Of a stretch of DNA of 64,000 bases, positions 43,004-51,409 are shown piece after piece. The notes beneath the pieces are model-generated. The model did no database searches. It saw only the letters and a program-made list of their open reading frames with translations, and was not told where the DNA came from. The position numbers and the translations under genes are program-made. This DNA is from Bacteroidales bacterium (GTDB taxonomy: Bacteria; Bacteroidota; Bacteroidia; Bacteroidales; UBA932). The stretch spans positions 62,001 to 126,000 of the forward strand of contig JAFRRW010000011.1 in NCBI GenBank assembly GCA_017427885.1, in the 5' to 3' direction. How positions within the stretch are numbered: position 1 is the first letter of the stretch; each line of letters starts with the position of its first letter.

Positions 43004-46000
43004 TTATGTGTGGGTTTTTGTCTTGCTGTCAGGCTTGGGATAGCGGACGGTGAAGCACGCACCCTGCAGGGAGAAGGATTTGGAATACAGTATCTCGCCG
43101 TTGCATTTTTCTATGATATTGCGGCAGATGGCAAGGCCCAGGCCCGTACCCTTGCTCTTCGTGGTGAAGTTCGGGGTGAAGAGCTTGGCCCTGTTCTCGT
43201 CGCTCACTCCGGGACCGTTGTCTTCCACCACTATGTCGTAGTACCCTTCCCGCGAGGAATTCCTCAGCGACACCACGACCTCGCCCTTCATAGGTTCCTC
43301 CCCGTTCTTCGCCTGCTCTTCCCTGGCGCCCTCCACCGACTGGATGGCGTTGGTTATAAGGTTCACGAAAACGCGGGTGAGCTGGGGCTTGGGGCCGTCC
43401 ACCATAGCATCGTCCAGCCCGATGTAGGAAAGGGAGATGGTCTCGCTGGTGTCAAAGAGGTCCACCTCCTCCTTCAGCAGGTCTCCGAGGTTGAATCTCA
43501 CAGGTTCCTCGGTGTAGAGCTTGGCGAAGGTGGAGAATTCGGTGGCGGTGTCCGAAAGTATGTCGATCTGGGAGAGTATCTCCCTGGAAATCTCCTCGAA
43601 CTTATCCTCCCAGGCCGGGTTGTTGTTCTGCTTGAGCCTTATAAGCCTCTGTATCTGGAGTTTGATGGGAGTCAGGGGGTTCTTGATCTCGTGGGCGACC
43701 TGACGCGCCATCGTGGCCCAGGCCTTGTCCCTTTCAGACATCGTTAGTTTCCTCGTACTCTCGGAGAGGTCGTGGACCATCAGGTTGTAGGCCCTGGCAA
43801 GGGGTGATATCTCGTCGTCCCTTTCGTAAATTATGTATTCCAGATTATCGAGATCCACCTCGTTCATCTTCCGGCTCATCTCGGTGATGGGCTGGAACAT
43901 CCTGCTTACCATCGCGGAAATCGCAAACCAGGCCAGTATGAGCAGGATGAGGAAGAGTGTGACTATGGATATGGAATGCATCACCGCCTCGGACCTGAAA
44001 TCATAGTTCTGGTCGGTGTAGGGAGAACCCATTATGGCGACCATCTGACCGTTGGCGTTCATCACCGGGGCGTACATGAAATAGTAATTGTGGCCGGCGA
44101 TCTTCTCCTTCCTGATATAATAGCGCCTGTGGTCGTGGACTATGTTGCTGTAGGCGTTATGGTTGAGCCTCCCCCCAAGTACCATTCGCTCGAATATTTC
44201 GGGAGTCGTGGAAATGAAGGCCTGTCCATCCGGTGAATACAGGGTGATGTCGGTCTTCATTATACCGCTCACGTCCTCCATCAGTCCCGTGAGGTCGGAA
44301 CTCTTGAGGTCCCTGTAGTCCTGCACGTAGCGGAACCTTCCATTGACGATGGTCTGTATGGAGTTGACCTTGTCGGACATCATCGTCTTCATGTTGGCAA
44401 GGTTCCTACGGTATACGAAGATGACGCTCACCACAGCCAGGACGACAAGAGTGAGGATGAGAGAACCAAGGAGGATTCCCGTTATCCTTGTCTTGAAATA
44501 GGATTTTTCCAACTGCTTCCTCCTGCTCCGGCGGACAAGGGAAAGGAGGGTGACGAGGATGTACATCACGAGGATGGTGGCCAGCCCCGCCACTATGATG
44601 CTGAACGCCTCGATCATGGGACGGGAGATGATGACGACCTCTTCGTCTGAGATTCTCCTGAGGAAGTGGATGTGGTTATCGACCTTCACGGACGTGATCT
44701 TCCTGACATAGACGTCATTGTGGATGCGGCTCGTCATCTGGGTGGGATAGGCGTAGTTCCCCTTGAAGGTGACGAGTTTTCCGTTGGAATATTTCGCATA
44801 GGTGTATCTCGCGGGCATAACCACCTGGCCCGGGGCGGAATATCCGAGGATGCTGGCGTATCCCATATCCTCGCGGTTCGACTTGGGTTCCACCTCAAGC
44901 ATCATCCTGGTCACCCCGTAGGAGGGATGGTAGTAGGTGAATATGCCGGTGTAGCAGGCGAGGCCCCCGAGGGTCTGGGTATAAAGGAAACTGGAGCCCG
45001 GGGCGATGACCACTCCAAGGCGCATCCTGTCATTGAAATACGCTTCCATCTCCGCAGAACGATTGCTCTCGTTCATAATGGAAATGGCCACGTCGTAGTC
45101 CTTCGTAATACGGAACAGGTAGTTCTCGGAAACCCTGTTGATGATCATTCCTATACCGTTGTCCAGGACCGAGAGGGATCCGATTACCGGGTCGGAGGCG
45201 ATGGCGTTCTCCACCTGACGCAACTGGATCTCGAGACCGATGTCCCTGTCCATCGAAAGGCGGTTGGCCCAGATGTCCACTGTATTCTGTTCCTTACGGC
45301 TTCCGGTAACGGCCGAAATGATAATGAACCCCGCCCCCACGAGTATGGCGAACGCTATCCTGGCCTTCCTGGAAAAAGCGTTGAAGCTGACCCCGCGAAG
45401 GATTTCGAGCGTGACGGACAGCATATACAGGAGGAGGGGGATGGAGAGGAGGAGGGTGATGAAAGTTAGATATACGACAGCCGTCCAGGAGGAGAGTTCG
45501 TTCAGTTTGTAGAGCTCCAGGGAGATGCTGGAGTTCATCGTGATGCTCTGGAAGAGGACTAGGGTGAAGGCTACGATCCCTATTATGGCGAGGACCAGCA
45601 GGATGGAGCAGATCCTGGCCCTGGACGTCGTGTTCTTCTTGAGTATGAGCCTGAGGAAGTCACCGCGGGCGATGTAGGTGTAAAGGACGGCGAGGAAGAT
45701 TGACAGGGATATGATGACGGCGTTGCCGAGTGAGTTCATGAACCAGCCGTCGGCGTATAGCGAAGGGGAAAATATCCTGGCGGAATGCTGGATCGCCCTG
45801 CCCCAGAAGGAAAGGGCCGTCATCGACACCAGCAGGCCTATCAGGACCAAGATATAGTTCCTGAACGTGGGCCTGCCGGAAAGGAATATCACCGAGCCGA
45901 GGATGAAGCACAGCAGGGCAAGCCATACCAGGACGGAATTCGTGAAGACGGCCCCGCCCGAATACTGCTCGAACAGTATCTTGAAGACAGGCTCCCCCCT

Positions 46001-46579
46001 TAGGCTCACGCTCGCCCCTCCGGCATAGGAAAGGGGTTCTATAGAATATCTCTTGTCAAGCTTGAGGCGGGGGTTCACCTCGGGAGTCGCCGAAGTGTTC
46101 AGTATCTCGAGCCCGGCGATCACCCTGGTCCTGTCGGAGGATACGCTCTTCGCCAGGTACCATTTGGGACCGAAATTGTAGAAACCGATCTCCTCCCCGA
46201 CGTCGGAAAGGGGTGAGTAGAGATTGTTCCTGACACTTGAGAGCCTCTCGAACAGCACTTTCCGGCTGATGTCGTCGTTCATCACCGTGAACTGGTTGCT
46301 CCAGGACTTGAGGGTGTCGTCGACATACCTGTATATCACGATGTCCGGGGGGACGTCTCCGAGGTCGAGCCAAAGATCGGGATCGCGGGCAAAGGCCTTC
46401 TCGATGTAGCCTTCCAGCAGGTCCATCCTCTTCTCAACCGCCCGCTCCGTCCGGGAGACGGCCATCTGCGAGCCGCTGGGGGTACGGCTGAACGTGAAGG
46501 CCCCCGCAACCAGAAGGACTGCGGCAGCCATCAGGAACCAGGTTATCCGGTCGCTTATTTTCATCTTCCCCTTATTCAT
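43004..46579 (-). CDS. NtrY-like membrane sensor histidine kinase
   Basis: A 1191-residue kinase. Residues 1 to about 400 contain several membrane helices (WFLMAAAVLLVAGAFTF near the start and a cluster after 210); further helices flank sensor segments and one before 870 leads to a HAMP-like domain. HisKA has RQVAHEIKNPLTP with the phosphorylated His963; N-box LITNAIQSVEG, G1 VVEDNGPGV and G2 GTGLGLAICRN follow. NtrY-type layout. No response regulator is adjacent; the sigma-54-type regulator at 50013 is the only candidate partner here. The start overlaps rlmH by 8 bases. Confidence 0.9.
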   Translation of the reverse strand: MNKGKMKISDRITWFLMAAAVLLVAGAFTFSRTPSGSQMAVSRTERAVEKRMDLLEGYIEKAFARDPDLWLDLGDVPPDIVIYRYVDDTLKSWSNQFTVMNDDISRKVLFERLSSVRNNLYSPLSDVGEEIGFYNFGPKWYLAKSVSSDRTRVIAGLEILNTSATPEVNPRLKLDKRYSIEPLSYAGGASVSLRGEPVFKILFEQYSGGAVFTNSVLVWLALLCFILGSVIFLSGRPTFRNYILVLIGLLVSMTALSFWGRAIQHSARIFSPSLYADGWFMNSLGNAVIISLSIFLAVLYTYIARGDFLRLILKKNTTSRARICSILLVLAIIGIVAFTLVLFQSITMNSSISLELYKLNELSSWTAVVYLTFITLLLSIPLLLYMLSVTLEILRGVSFNAFSRKARIAFAILVGAGFIIISAVTGSRKEQNTVDIWANRLSMDRDIGLEIQLRQVENAIASDPVIGSLSVLDNGIGMIINRVSENYLFRITKDYDVAISIMNESNRSAEMEAYFNDRMRLGVVIAPGSSFLYTQTLGGLACYTGIFTYYHPSYGVTRMMLEVEPKSNREDMGYASILGYSAPGQVVMPARYTYAKYSNGKLVTFKGNYAYPTQMTSRIHNDVYVRKITSVKVDNHIHFLRRISDEEVVIISRPMIEAFSIIVAGLATILVMYILVTLLSLVRRSRRKQLEKSYFKTRITGILLGSLILTLVVLAVVSVIFVYRRNLANMKTMMSDKVNSIQTIVNGRFRYVQDYRDLKSSDLTGLMEDVSGIMKTDITLYSPDGQAFISTTPEIFERMVLGGRLNHNAYSNIVHDHRRYYIRKEKIAGHNYYFMYAPVMNANGQMVAIMGSPYTDQNYDFRSEAVMHSISIVTLFLILLILAWFAISAMVSRMFQPITEMSRKMNEVDLDNLEYIIYERDDEISPLARAYNLMVHDLSESTRKLTMSERDKAWATMARQVAHEIKNPLTPIKLQIQRLIRLKQNNNPAWEDKFEEISREILSQIDILSDTATEFSTFAKLYTEEPVRFNLGDLLKEEVDLFDTSETISLSYIGLDDAMVDGPKPQLTRVFVNLITNAIQSVEGAREEQAKNGEEPMKGEVVVSLRNSSREGYYDIVVEDNGPGVSDENRAKLFTPNFTTKSKGTGLGLAICRNIIEKCNGEILYSKSFSLQGACFTVRYPKPDSKTKTHT

Positions 46580-47045
46580 TGTGATAAGGTTCCCCCCTGA
46601 TTATGGTAAAGGCCCGATAAAGCTGTTCGGCGAAGACCACCCTGACCATCTGGTGGGAAAAAGTCATCTTCGAGAGGGACAGTTTTCCGTCGGCACGGTC
46701 ATACACGGCCTTCGAGAAGCCGTACGCCCCTCCCACCACGAAGACAAGGGCCGAAGAAGACCTGCTCAAGAATGCCTCGAGGGCCGAAGCGAACTCCACA
46801 GAGCGGTATTCCTTCCCCCTCTCGTCCAGGAGTATCACGTGGTCGGAATCTCCCAGGCGTTTCAGGATGGCCTCCCCTTCCTTTTCCCTGATCTGGTCCC
46901 TTGACAGGGACGACGTCCCCTTCAGCTGGGGAATCTCCACGATGGAAAAGGGCGCATAGTGATCCAGCCTGGACCTGTACAGATCCAGACCTTCCCTGAC
47001 CCAGTCCACATCGGTGCGGCCGACCGTCAAGAGAGTAATCTTCAT
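46572..47045 (-). CDS. rlmH: 23S rRNA (pseudouridine1915-N3)-methyltransferase
   Basis: A 157-residue SPOUT methyltransferase that uses SAM to modify pseudouridine 1915 in helix 69. LLDERGKEYRSVEFA, FVVGGAYGFSKAV (SAM-binding knot) and the C-terminal LSKMTFSHQMVRVVFAEQLY plus EPYHNE are diagnostic. First gene before the NtrY-like kinase, which overlaps its end. Confidence 0.96.
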   Translation of the reverse strand: MKITLLTVGRTDVDWVREGLDLYRSRLDHYAPFSIVEIPQLKGTSSLSRDQIREKEGEAILKRLGDSDHVILLDERGKEYRSVEFASALEAFLSRSSSALVFVVGGAYGFSKAVYDRADGKLSLSKMTFSHQMVRVVFAEQLYRAFTIIRGEPYHNE

Positions 47046-47052
47046 ACTGATG

Positions 47053-47060
47053 CAAAAATA
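47053..47060 (-). promoter_or_regulatory. -7 element for rlmH
   Basis: Reads TATTTTTG on the minus strand, 7 bases before the rlmH ATG, so the mRNA may be almost leaderless. Confidence 0.5.
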
Positions 47061-47099
47061 CTAAAGTGGCTCGGTATTTGCAATAAAAAGCGTTTTGTC

Positions 47100-47507
47100 A
47101 TGAGGACTTTGGCAAAGATATCCGCTCTCATCATCCTCCTCGCCTTTTCCCTGGCAGCAAAGGCCCAGAAAGGCGATTACGACGTGTTCGTACCCATAGC
47201 CAAATACATCGGGCAGGGCGACGCCGACAGGCTTTCCGCCTGGTTCGCGGACAATCTCGAAGTCACCATCCTCACCGACACCAACGATTCCAGCAAGAAC
47301 CAGGTCCGCCAGATCGTCAAGGCCTTCTTCGAATCGCATACGCCCCGCTCTTTCGACATTACCCATACCGCAGGACGCTCCAACATGAAATATGCCCTGG
47401 GCGTACTGAACGCCGGAGGCGAAGAATACAATGTCACGATCTTCGTCTGTTACAGTCCTGGAGGGTACAAGATCCAACAGATCAAAATCGACCATCCGCT
47501 GCGCTGA
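47100..47507 (+). CDS. DUF4783 secreted protein
   Basis: A 135-residue exported protein with a signal peptide ending near SLAAKA-QKG (residue 22). The mature domain (IAKYIGQGDADRLSAWFADNLEVTI, QIVKAFFESHTP) is an NTF2/cystatin-like alpha+beta fold assigned to DUF4783, common and uncharacterised in Bacteroidetes. The frame is open upstream but overlaps rlmH; the ATG at 47100 gives the signal peptide. Followed by the constant-loop inverted repeat. Confidence 0.82.
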   Translation: MRTLAKISALIILLAFSLAAKAQKGDYDVFVPIAKYIGQGDADRLSAWFADNLEVTILTDTNDSSKNQVRQIVKAFFESHTPRSFDITHTAGRSNMKYALGVLNAGGEEYNVTIFVCYSPGGYKIQQIKIDHPLR

Positions 47508-47538
47508 CGCACAGCGCTTTTTTTTTGTGGTAACCCGG

Positions 47539-47612
47539 GCCGGTGAGGCAGAGGTATCTGCGAACATTTTCCCTAAATCCTTTCTGTGAGCAGATACCTC
47601 TGCCTCACCGGC
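47539..47612. repeat. 74-nt inverted repeat with constant loop, copy 2
   Basis: A perfect 23-bp inverted repeat (47539-47561 against 47590-47612; arms begin GCCGGTGAGGCAGAGG) with a 28-base loop. The loop resembles that of the element at 41271-41345, both with CTAAAT in the middle and GTGA at the end. It lies between convergent genes. Confidence 0.8.
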
Positions 47613-47623
47613 AAGCGCAAATG

Positions 47624-47658
47624 AAAAAACCGCCCGTGGAAAGTCCACAGGCGGTTTT
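47624..47658 (-). terminator. terminator of efp
   Basis: Stem of about 14 bp, AAAACCGCC.GTGGA against TCCAC.GGCGGTTTT, with a T-run on the minus strand, 16 bases after the efp stop. Confidence 0.85.
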
Positions 47659-47674
47659 GTACTGTAATGAAACC

Positions 47675-48241
47675 TTAAACCCTCTGGCCGTAGGAACGGT
47701 CGGTGGTGTTGACGGTGATGGTGTCGCCCTCGTTGATGAAAAGGGGAACCATAATCTTGGCACCGGTCTCGAGGGTAACCTCCTTGAGGGCGCTGGTGCT
47801 GGCAGTATTGCCCTTGACGGCGGGCTCGGCGTAGGTCACTTCGAGGGTGACGTAGGTCGGGAGCTCGCAGGTGAGGCATTTCTCTTCGGGCTCCACCACG
47901 AACATCATCTCCACATGCTGTCCTTCCTTCATAAGGTCGGAGTTGTCCACCACGTCGTGGGGAAGATGGATCTGCTCGTAGGTCTCCTCGTGCATGAAGT
48001 TGAATCCGTCCTCGTCTCCGTAAAGGAACTGGTAGGGACGCCTCTCGACCTCGATGGTCTCGATCTTGGCGCCTGCGGTGAAGGTGTTCTCAAGGATGCG
48101 TCCGTTCTCAAGGTTGCGGAGCTTGGTCTTCACGAAAGCGGGGCCCTTTCCGGGCTTCACGTGCTGGAACCATACGATCGAGCAGGGCTTGCCGTTGAAG
48201 CTCAGGTAAAGGCCGTTCTTGAAATCAGCTGTTGTTGCCAT
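47675..48241 (-). CDS. efp: elongation factor P
   Basis: A 188-residue factor that relieves ribosomes stalled at proline stretches. Three beta-barrel domains are complete. The modifiable residue at the tip of domain I is Lys32 in KPGKGPAF; which modification enzyme this organism uses is not visible. C-terminal LETGAKIMVPLFINEGDTI is typical. Monocistronic, with its own terminator. Confidence 0.97.
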   Translation of the reverse strand: MATTADFKNGLYLSFNGKPCSIVWFQHVKPGKGPAFVKTKLRNLENGRILENTFTAGAKIETIEVERRPYQFLYGDEDGFNFMHEETYEQIHLPHDVVDNSDLMKEGQHVEMMFVVEPEEKCLTCELPTYVTLEVTYAEPAVKGNTASTSALKEVTLETGAKIMVPLFINEGDTITVNTTDRSYGQRV

Positions 48242-48307
48242 ATGAATGTATTTTATATGTTATCTATAGTCTCTAAATCACTGAAAGCCCGCAAATTTAA
48301 TTATTTG

Positions 48308-49240
48308 TCAGTTTCCCTGCAAAATTTTCTCGGCGACCTGCTCCATCAGCCATTTCGGGGTGGACGTCGCCCCGCAGATGCCCACACGGTCGTCGTCGCG
48401 CAGCCACTCCTGTTTCACCTCCTCCGGTGACGAGATGTGGAAGGTCCTGAGATTCACGCTCCTGCAAAGGTCGCACAGCACTTTTCCGTTGGAACTGGAC
48501 TTGCCGGAAACGAAGATGATGACATCGTGGTCCATCGCGAAACGCGCCAGGTCCTCGTAGCGGGAAGCCACCTGAGAACAGATGGTCTCGTTGACCTTAA
48601 GGAGACCCGTCCCGTCGAACTCCCCTTCCGACATCCCCTTGCTCCGGGCCATCGCCGTACGGAGCAGGGAGCATATCTCCACATATTCCGAAGGACTCTT
48701 GGTAGTCTGGGAGAATACCTCCACGGGGCCGTCCAGCTTAACCCTCCCCTCTTCCATAGCCCTGAGCAGCATTCCCTTGTTCTCGATCACAAGGGCATCC
48801 CCCCGGACCTGGCCGACCAGGCCGTTCACCTCGGCGTGGCCTATCTTCCCGAAAATGACCACCTGTCCGTCCTTCCCGTCAGAATGGAGGCTGGCATAGG
48901 CGTTCCTTATCCTGTTCTGGAGCCTCAGCACAACCGGGCAGGTGCAGTCTATCACGTTGAAACCCAGTCCCCGGGCCTTGTCATAAGTCTCCGGAGACTC
49001 CCCGTGGGCCCTTATCAGCAGGCTCTCGCCTTCTTCCTTCGGGACCGTCGGAAGGTCTTCCATCCTTATGGTCACAAGACCCTTGCGGCCGAGCCTTTCA
49101 AGCTCCGCCTCGTTATGGACTATGGCTCCGAGGGAATACAACCTGTCGTGGCCCTCGAGGAAGGATTCCGCCCTTCCGATGGCCCTGATGACCCCTCCGC
49201 AGAAACCGGACTGGCCGTCTATCTCGACACTGAGCGGCAT
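48308..49240 (-). CDS. ispH: 4-hydroxy-3-methylbut-2-enyl diphosphate reductase
   Basis: A 310-residue iron-sulfur enzyme, last step of the MEP isoprenoid pathway. Cluster ligands: C14 in GFCGGV, C101 in DCTCPVV and the Cys of NETICSQ, with GAIVHNEAEL and IRAHGESP as substrate-binding blocks. Starts 3 bases after cmk, so the two form an operon. Confidence 0.94.
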   Translation of the reverse strand: MPLSVEIDGQSGFCGGVIRAIGRAESFLEGHDRLYSLGAIVHNEAELERLGRKGLVTIRMEDLPTVPKEEGESLLIRAHGESPETYDKARGLGFNVIDCTCPVVLRLQNRIRNAYASLHSDGKDGQVVIFGKIGHAEVNGLVGQVRGDALVIENKGMLLRAMEEGRVKLDGPVEVFSQTTKSPSEYVEICSLLRTAMARSKGMSEGEFDGTGLLKVNETICSQVASRYEDLARFAMDHDVIIFVSGKSSSNGKVLCDLCRSVNLRTFHISSPEEVKQEWLRDDDRVGICGATSTPKWLMEQVAEKILQGN

Positions 49241-49243
49241 AAC

Positions 49244-49942
49244 CTATTCGAGGATTCCGAACTTTCCCTGGATGACTCCCCTAACCCACTCGACCTCTTC
49301 CTTGATGGTCATATGGGAATTGTCCAGTACGAAGGCGTCCTCGGCCTGGCGGAGAGGATTGGTCTCCCTATGGGAATCGATGTAGTCCCTCTCCTCGAGG
49401 TTCTTCACCACATCCTCCATCTTGGGGTCCTGCCCCTTCATCTTCAGTTCGTCGAACCTCCTCTGCGCCCTTATCTCAGGGGCGGCGGTGAGGAAGATCT
49501 TCACCTGGGCGTCGGGGAACACGGCGGTACCTATGTCCCGGCCGTCCATCACCACCTTTCCGCGGTTGCCGAACTCGTGGAGTTTATCGTCCACGAAGGC
49601 CCTCACGAAGGGGATGGCGGCTATGGGACTTACCCAGGAAGACACCTCCAGGGTGCGGATCTCCTCTTCGACGCACCTGTCCCCGATGAAGGTGTGGCTG
49701 TTGCCGTCCACATACTCGAAATGGACGTCTAGCCCCGCATCGAGTTCCTTTCTGAGGGAGTCCTCGTCTATCTTGTCCCCCTCGATCAGCCCCTTCTCCA
49801 TCGCGAAGAGGGTGACGGCCCTGTAGAGGGCCCCCGAGTCGAGGTAAAGGAATGAGAATTCGGAAGCGATGAGCTTCGCAAAGGTGCTTTTTCCGGTAGA
49901 GGAACGGCCGTCGATGGCGATGATGATGTCAGGAAAATCCAT
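49244..49942 (-). CDS. cmk: cytidylate kinase
   Basis: A 232-residue kinase that phosphorylates CMP and dCMP. P-loop GRSSTGKST (12-20), LYLDSGALYRA and VMDGRDIGTAVFPDA are diagnostic. The frame is open upstream, but the ATG at 49942 gives the family start and follows a -7 element. Operon with ispH. Confidence 0.95.
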   Translation of the reverse strand: MDFPDIIIAIDGRSSTGKSTFAKLIASEFSFLYLDSGALYRAVTLFAMEKGLIEGDKIDEDSLRKELDAGLDVHFEYVDGNSHTFIGDRCVEEEIRTLEVSSWVSPIAAIPFVRAFVDDKLHEFGNRGKVVMDGRDIGTAVFPDAQVKIFLTAAPEIRAQRRFDELKMKGQDPKMEDVVKNLEERDYIDSHRETNPLRQAEDAFVLDNSHMTIKEEVEWVRGVIQGKFGILE

Positions 49943-49960
49943 AGCGTACACGTTAGGAAA

Positions 49961-49968
49961 CAAAAATA
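49961..49968 (-). promoter_or_regulatory. -7 element for cmk-ispH
   Basis: Reads TATTTTTG on the minus strand, 18 bases before the cmk ATG. Confidence 0.55.
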
Positions 49969-50012
49969 GGAAATTTTTCCGATATTTGTATGGATGAACC
50001 AATTGAGAAGAA

Positions 50013-51164
50013 ATGAGAATACTGGTTATTGACGACGAGCGTCCCATCAGGAACTCGATGAAGGAAATACTCTCCGACGAAGGGTATGAGGTGGATGTGG
50101 CCGAAAACGGGGCCGCCGCCCTGGAAATGACGGACAAGGAGAGGTACGACGTGATTTTCTGCGACATCAAGATGCCGGGAATGGACGGAATCGAGGTGCT
50201 GGACAAATTGGGAGAGGCCGGGGTGGAATCCTCGGTGATAATGATATCGGGTCACGGGGACATCGACACCGCCGTCGAATGCATCCGCAAGGGGGCCTAC
50301 GACTTCATACAGAAACCCCTGGACCTCAACAGGATACTCATCACCGTAAAGAACGCCACCGACAAGACCAAGCTGGTACAGGAGACCAAGACGCTGAAGA
50401 AGAAGGTCTATGGCCAGCAGATGGTCGGAGATTCGGCGGCAATACGCCATATCAGGGAAATCATATCCAAGGTGGCGGCCACTGACGCCCGCGTCCTCAT
50501 AGAAGGGGCGAACGGCACCGGAAAGGAACTGGTGGCCCGCTCCCTCTACCAGCAGAGCGACCGCTCGAACATGCCCTACATCGAGGTCAACTGTGCGGCG
50601 ATTCCCTCCGAACTCATCGAGAGTGAGCTGTTCGGCCACGAGAAAGGGTCCTTCACCTCTGCCATCAAGCAACACAAGGGCAAATTCGAGCAGGCCGACG
50701 GAGGCACCCTCTTCCTGGACGAGATCGGTGACATGTCGCTTGCGGCCCAGGCCAAGGTGCTTCGCGTCCTCCAGGAGAAGAAACTATCCCGCGTTGGAAG
50801 CGACAAGGACATCGAAGTGAACGTGAGGGTGATTGCTGCCACGAACAAGGACCTGAAGGCGGAGATAGAGAAAGGCCGTTTCCGCGAGGACCTCTACCAC
50901 AGGCTCTCGGTCATCATAATCAAGGTGCCCACCCTTGACGAGCGCAAGGAGGACATTCCCCTGCTGGTCAAGTATTTCGTCGAGCAGATATGCGCAGAGA
51001 GCGGCAAGAGCGTCCGCGAGTTCACGCCCGGAGCCCTCGCGGCCCTGCAGAAGCGCTCCTGGCCCGGCAACATCCGAGAACTCAGGAACGTGGTCGAGCG
51101 CCTTCTCATCCTCGGCGACAATCCCGTCTCCGAGGCCAACGTCAACGACTTCGCCGGCAACTGA
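50013..51164 (+). CDS. sigma-54 activator-type response regulator without HTH domain
   Basis: A 383-residue regulator. Receiver domain (1 to about 120) with D7, D8, phosphoacceptor D51 and K101; AAA+ domain from about 135 with Walker A GANGTGKE (165-172), GSFTSA (212-217) in place of GAFTGA, and Walker B LFLDEIGD (233-240); R-finger region in the later part. It stops at VSEANVNDFAGN, where NtrC/NtrX proteins would go on into a Fis-type DNA-binding helix-turn-helix. It could act as a sigma-54 activator from solution. The NtrY-like kinase at 43004 is a possible partner. Confidence 0.9.
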   Translation: MRILVIDDERPIRNSMKEILSDEGYEVDVAENGAAALEMTDKERYDVIFCDIKMPGMDGIEVLDKLGEAGVESSVIMISGHGDIDTAVECIRKGAYDFIQKPLDLNRILITVKNATDKTKLVQETKTLKKKVYGQQMVGDSAAIRHIREIISKVAATDARVLIEGANGTGKELVARSLYQQSDRSNMPYIEVNCAAIPSELIESELFGHEKGSFTSAIKQHKGKFEQADGGTLFLDEIGDMSLAAQAKVLRVLQEKKLSRVGSDKDIEVNVRVIAATNKDLKAEIEKGRFREDLYHRLSVIIIKVPTLDERKEDIPLLVKYFVEQICAESGKSVREFTPGALAALQKRSWPGNIRELRNVVERLLILGDNPVSEANVNDFAGN

Positions 51165-51178
51165 AAAACATCTGAACA

Positions 51179-51283
51179 ATGAAATTGCTGCTGCTTTACC
51201 TGGCATTGCTTGCAAGCGATCCCGGGCGAAATTCCTGTTTTCCGAAAAGAATAGAAGATTCTGGTTACATCACCTGTTACTAA
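51179..51283 (+). CDS. possible 34-residue secreted peptide
   Basis: ATG 14 bases after the response regulator stop opens a short frame starting MKLLLLYLALLASDPGR, a hydrophobic N-terminus followed by a basic tail with two Cys. It may be a real small peptide or the broken start of a lost gene. There is no homology evidence. The remainder of the 245-base gap after the response regulator holds only the 86-nt repeat. Confidence 0.25.
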   Translation: MKLLLLYLALLASDPGRNSCFPKRIEDSGYITCY

Positions 51284-51322
51284 CCCTTTTTGAAAAAGAC
51301 CTCCCAGTTCCTTCACCCCAGT

Positions 51323-51408
51323 GAGGGAGATGTCCCGTTTTTTGTCAGACTACCCGCAAATATGGCCCTTTTTGCGGGAGGTGTCCTTATTCTTGGGACA
51401 TCTCCCGC
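51323..51408 (+). repeat. 86-nt nested palindromic repeat, copy C
   Basis: Arms GAGGGAGATGTCCC (one mismatch to the other copies) and GGGACATCTCCCGC at 51323-51336 and 51395-51408, inner hairpin CCCGCAAA/TTTGCGGG. It ends 1 base before the stop codon of the GH92 gene, between convergent genes. Confidence 0.85.
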
Positions 51409-51409
51409 A

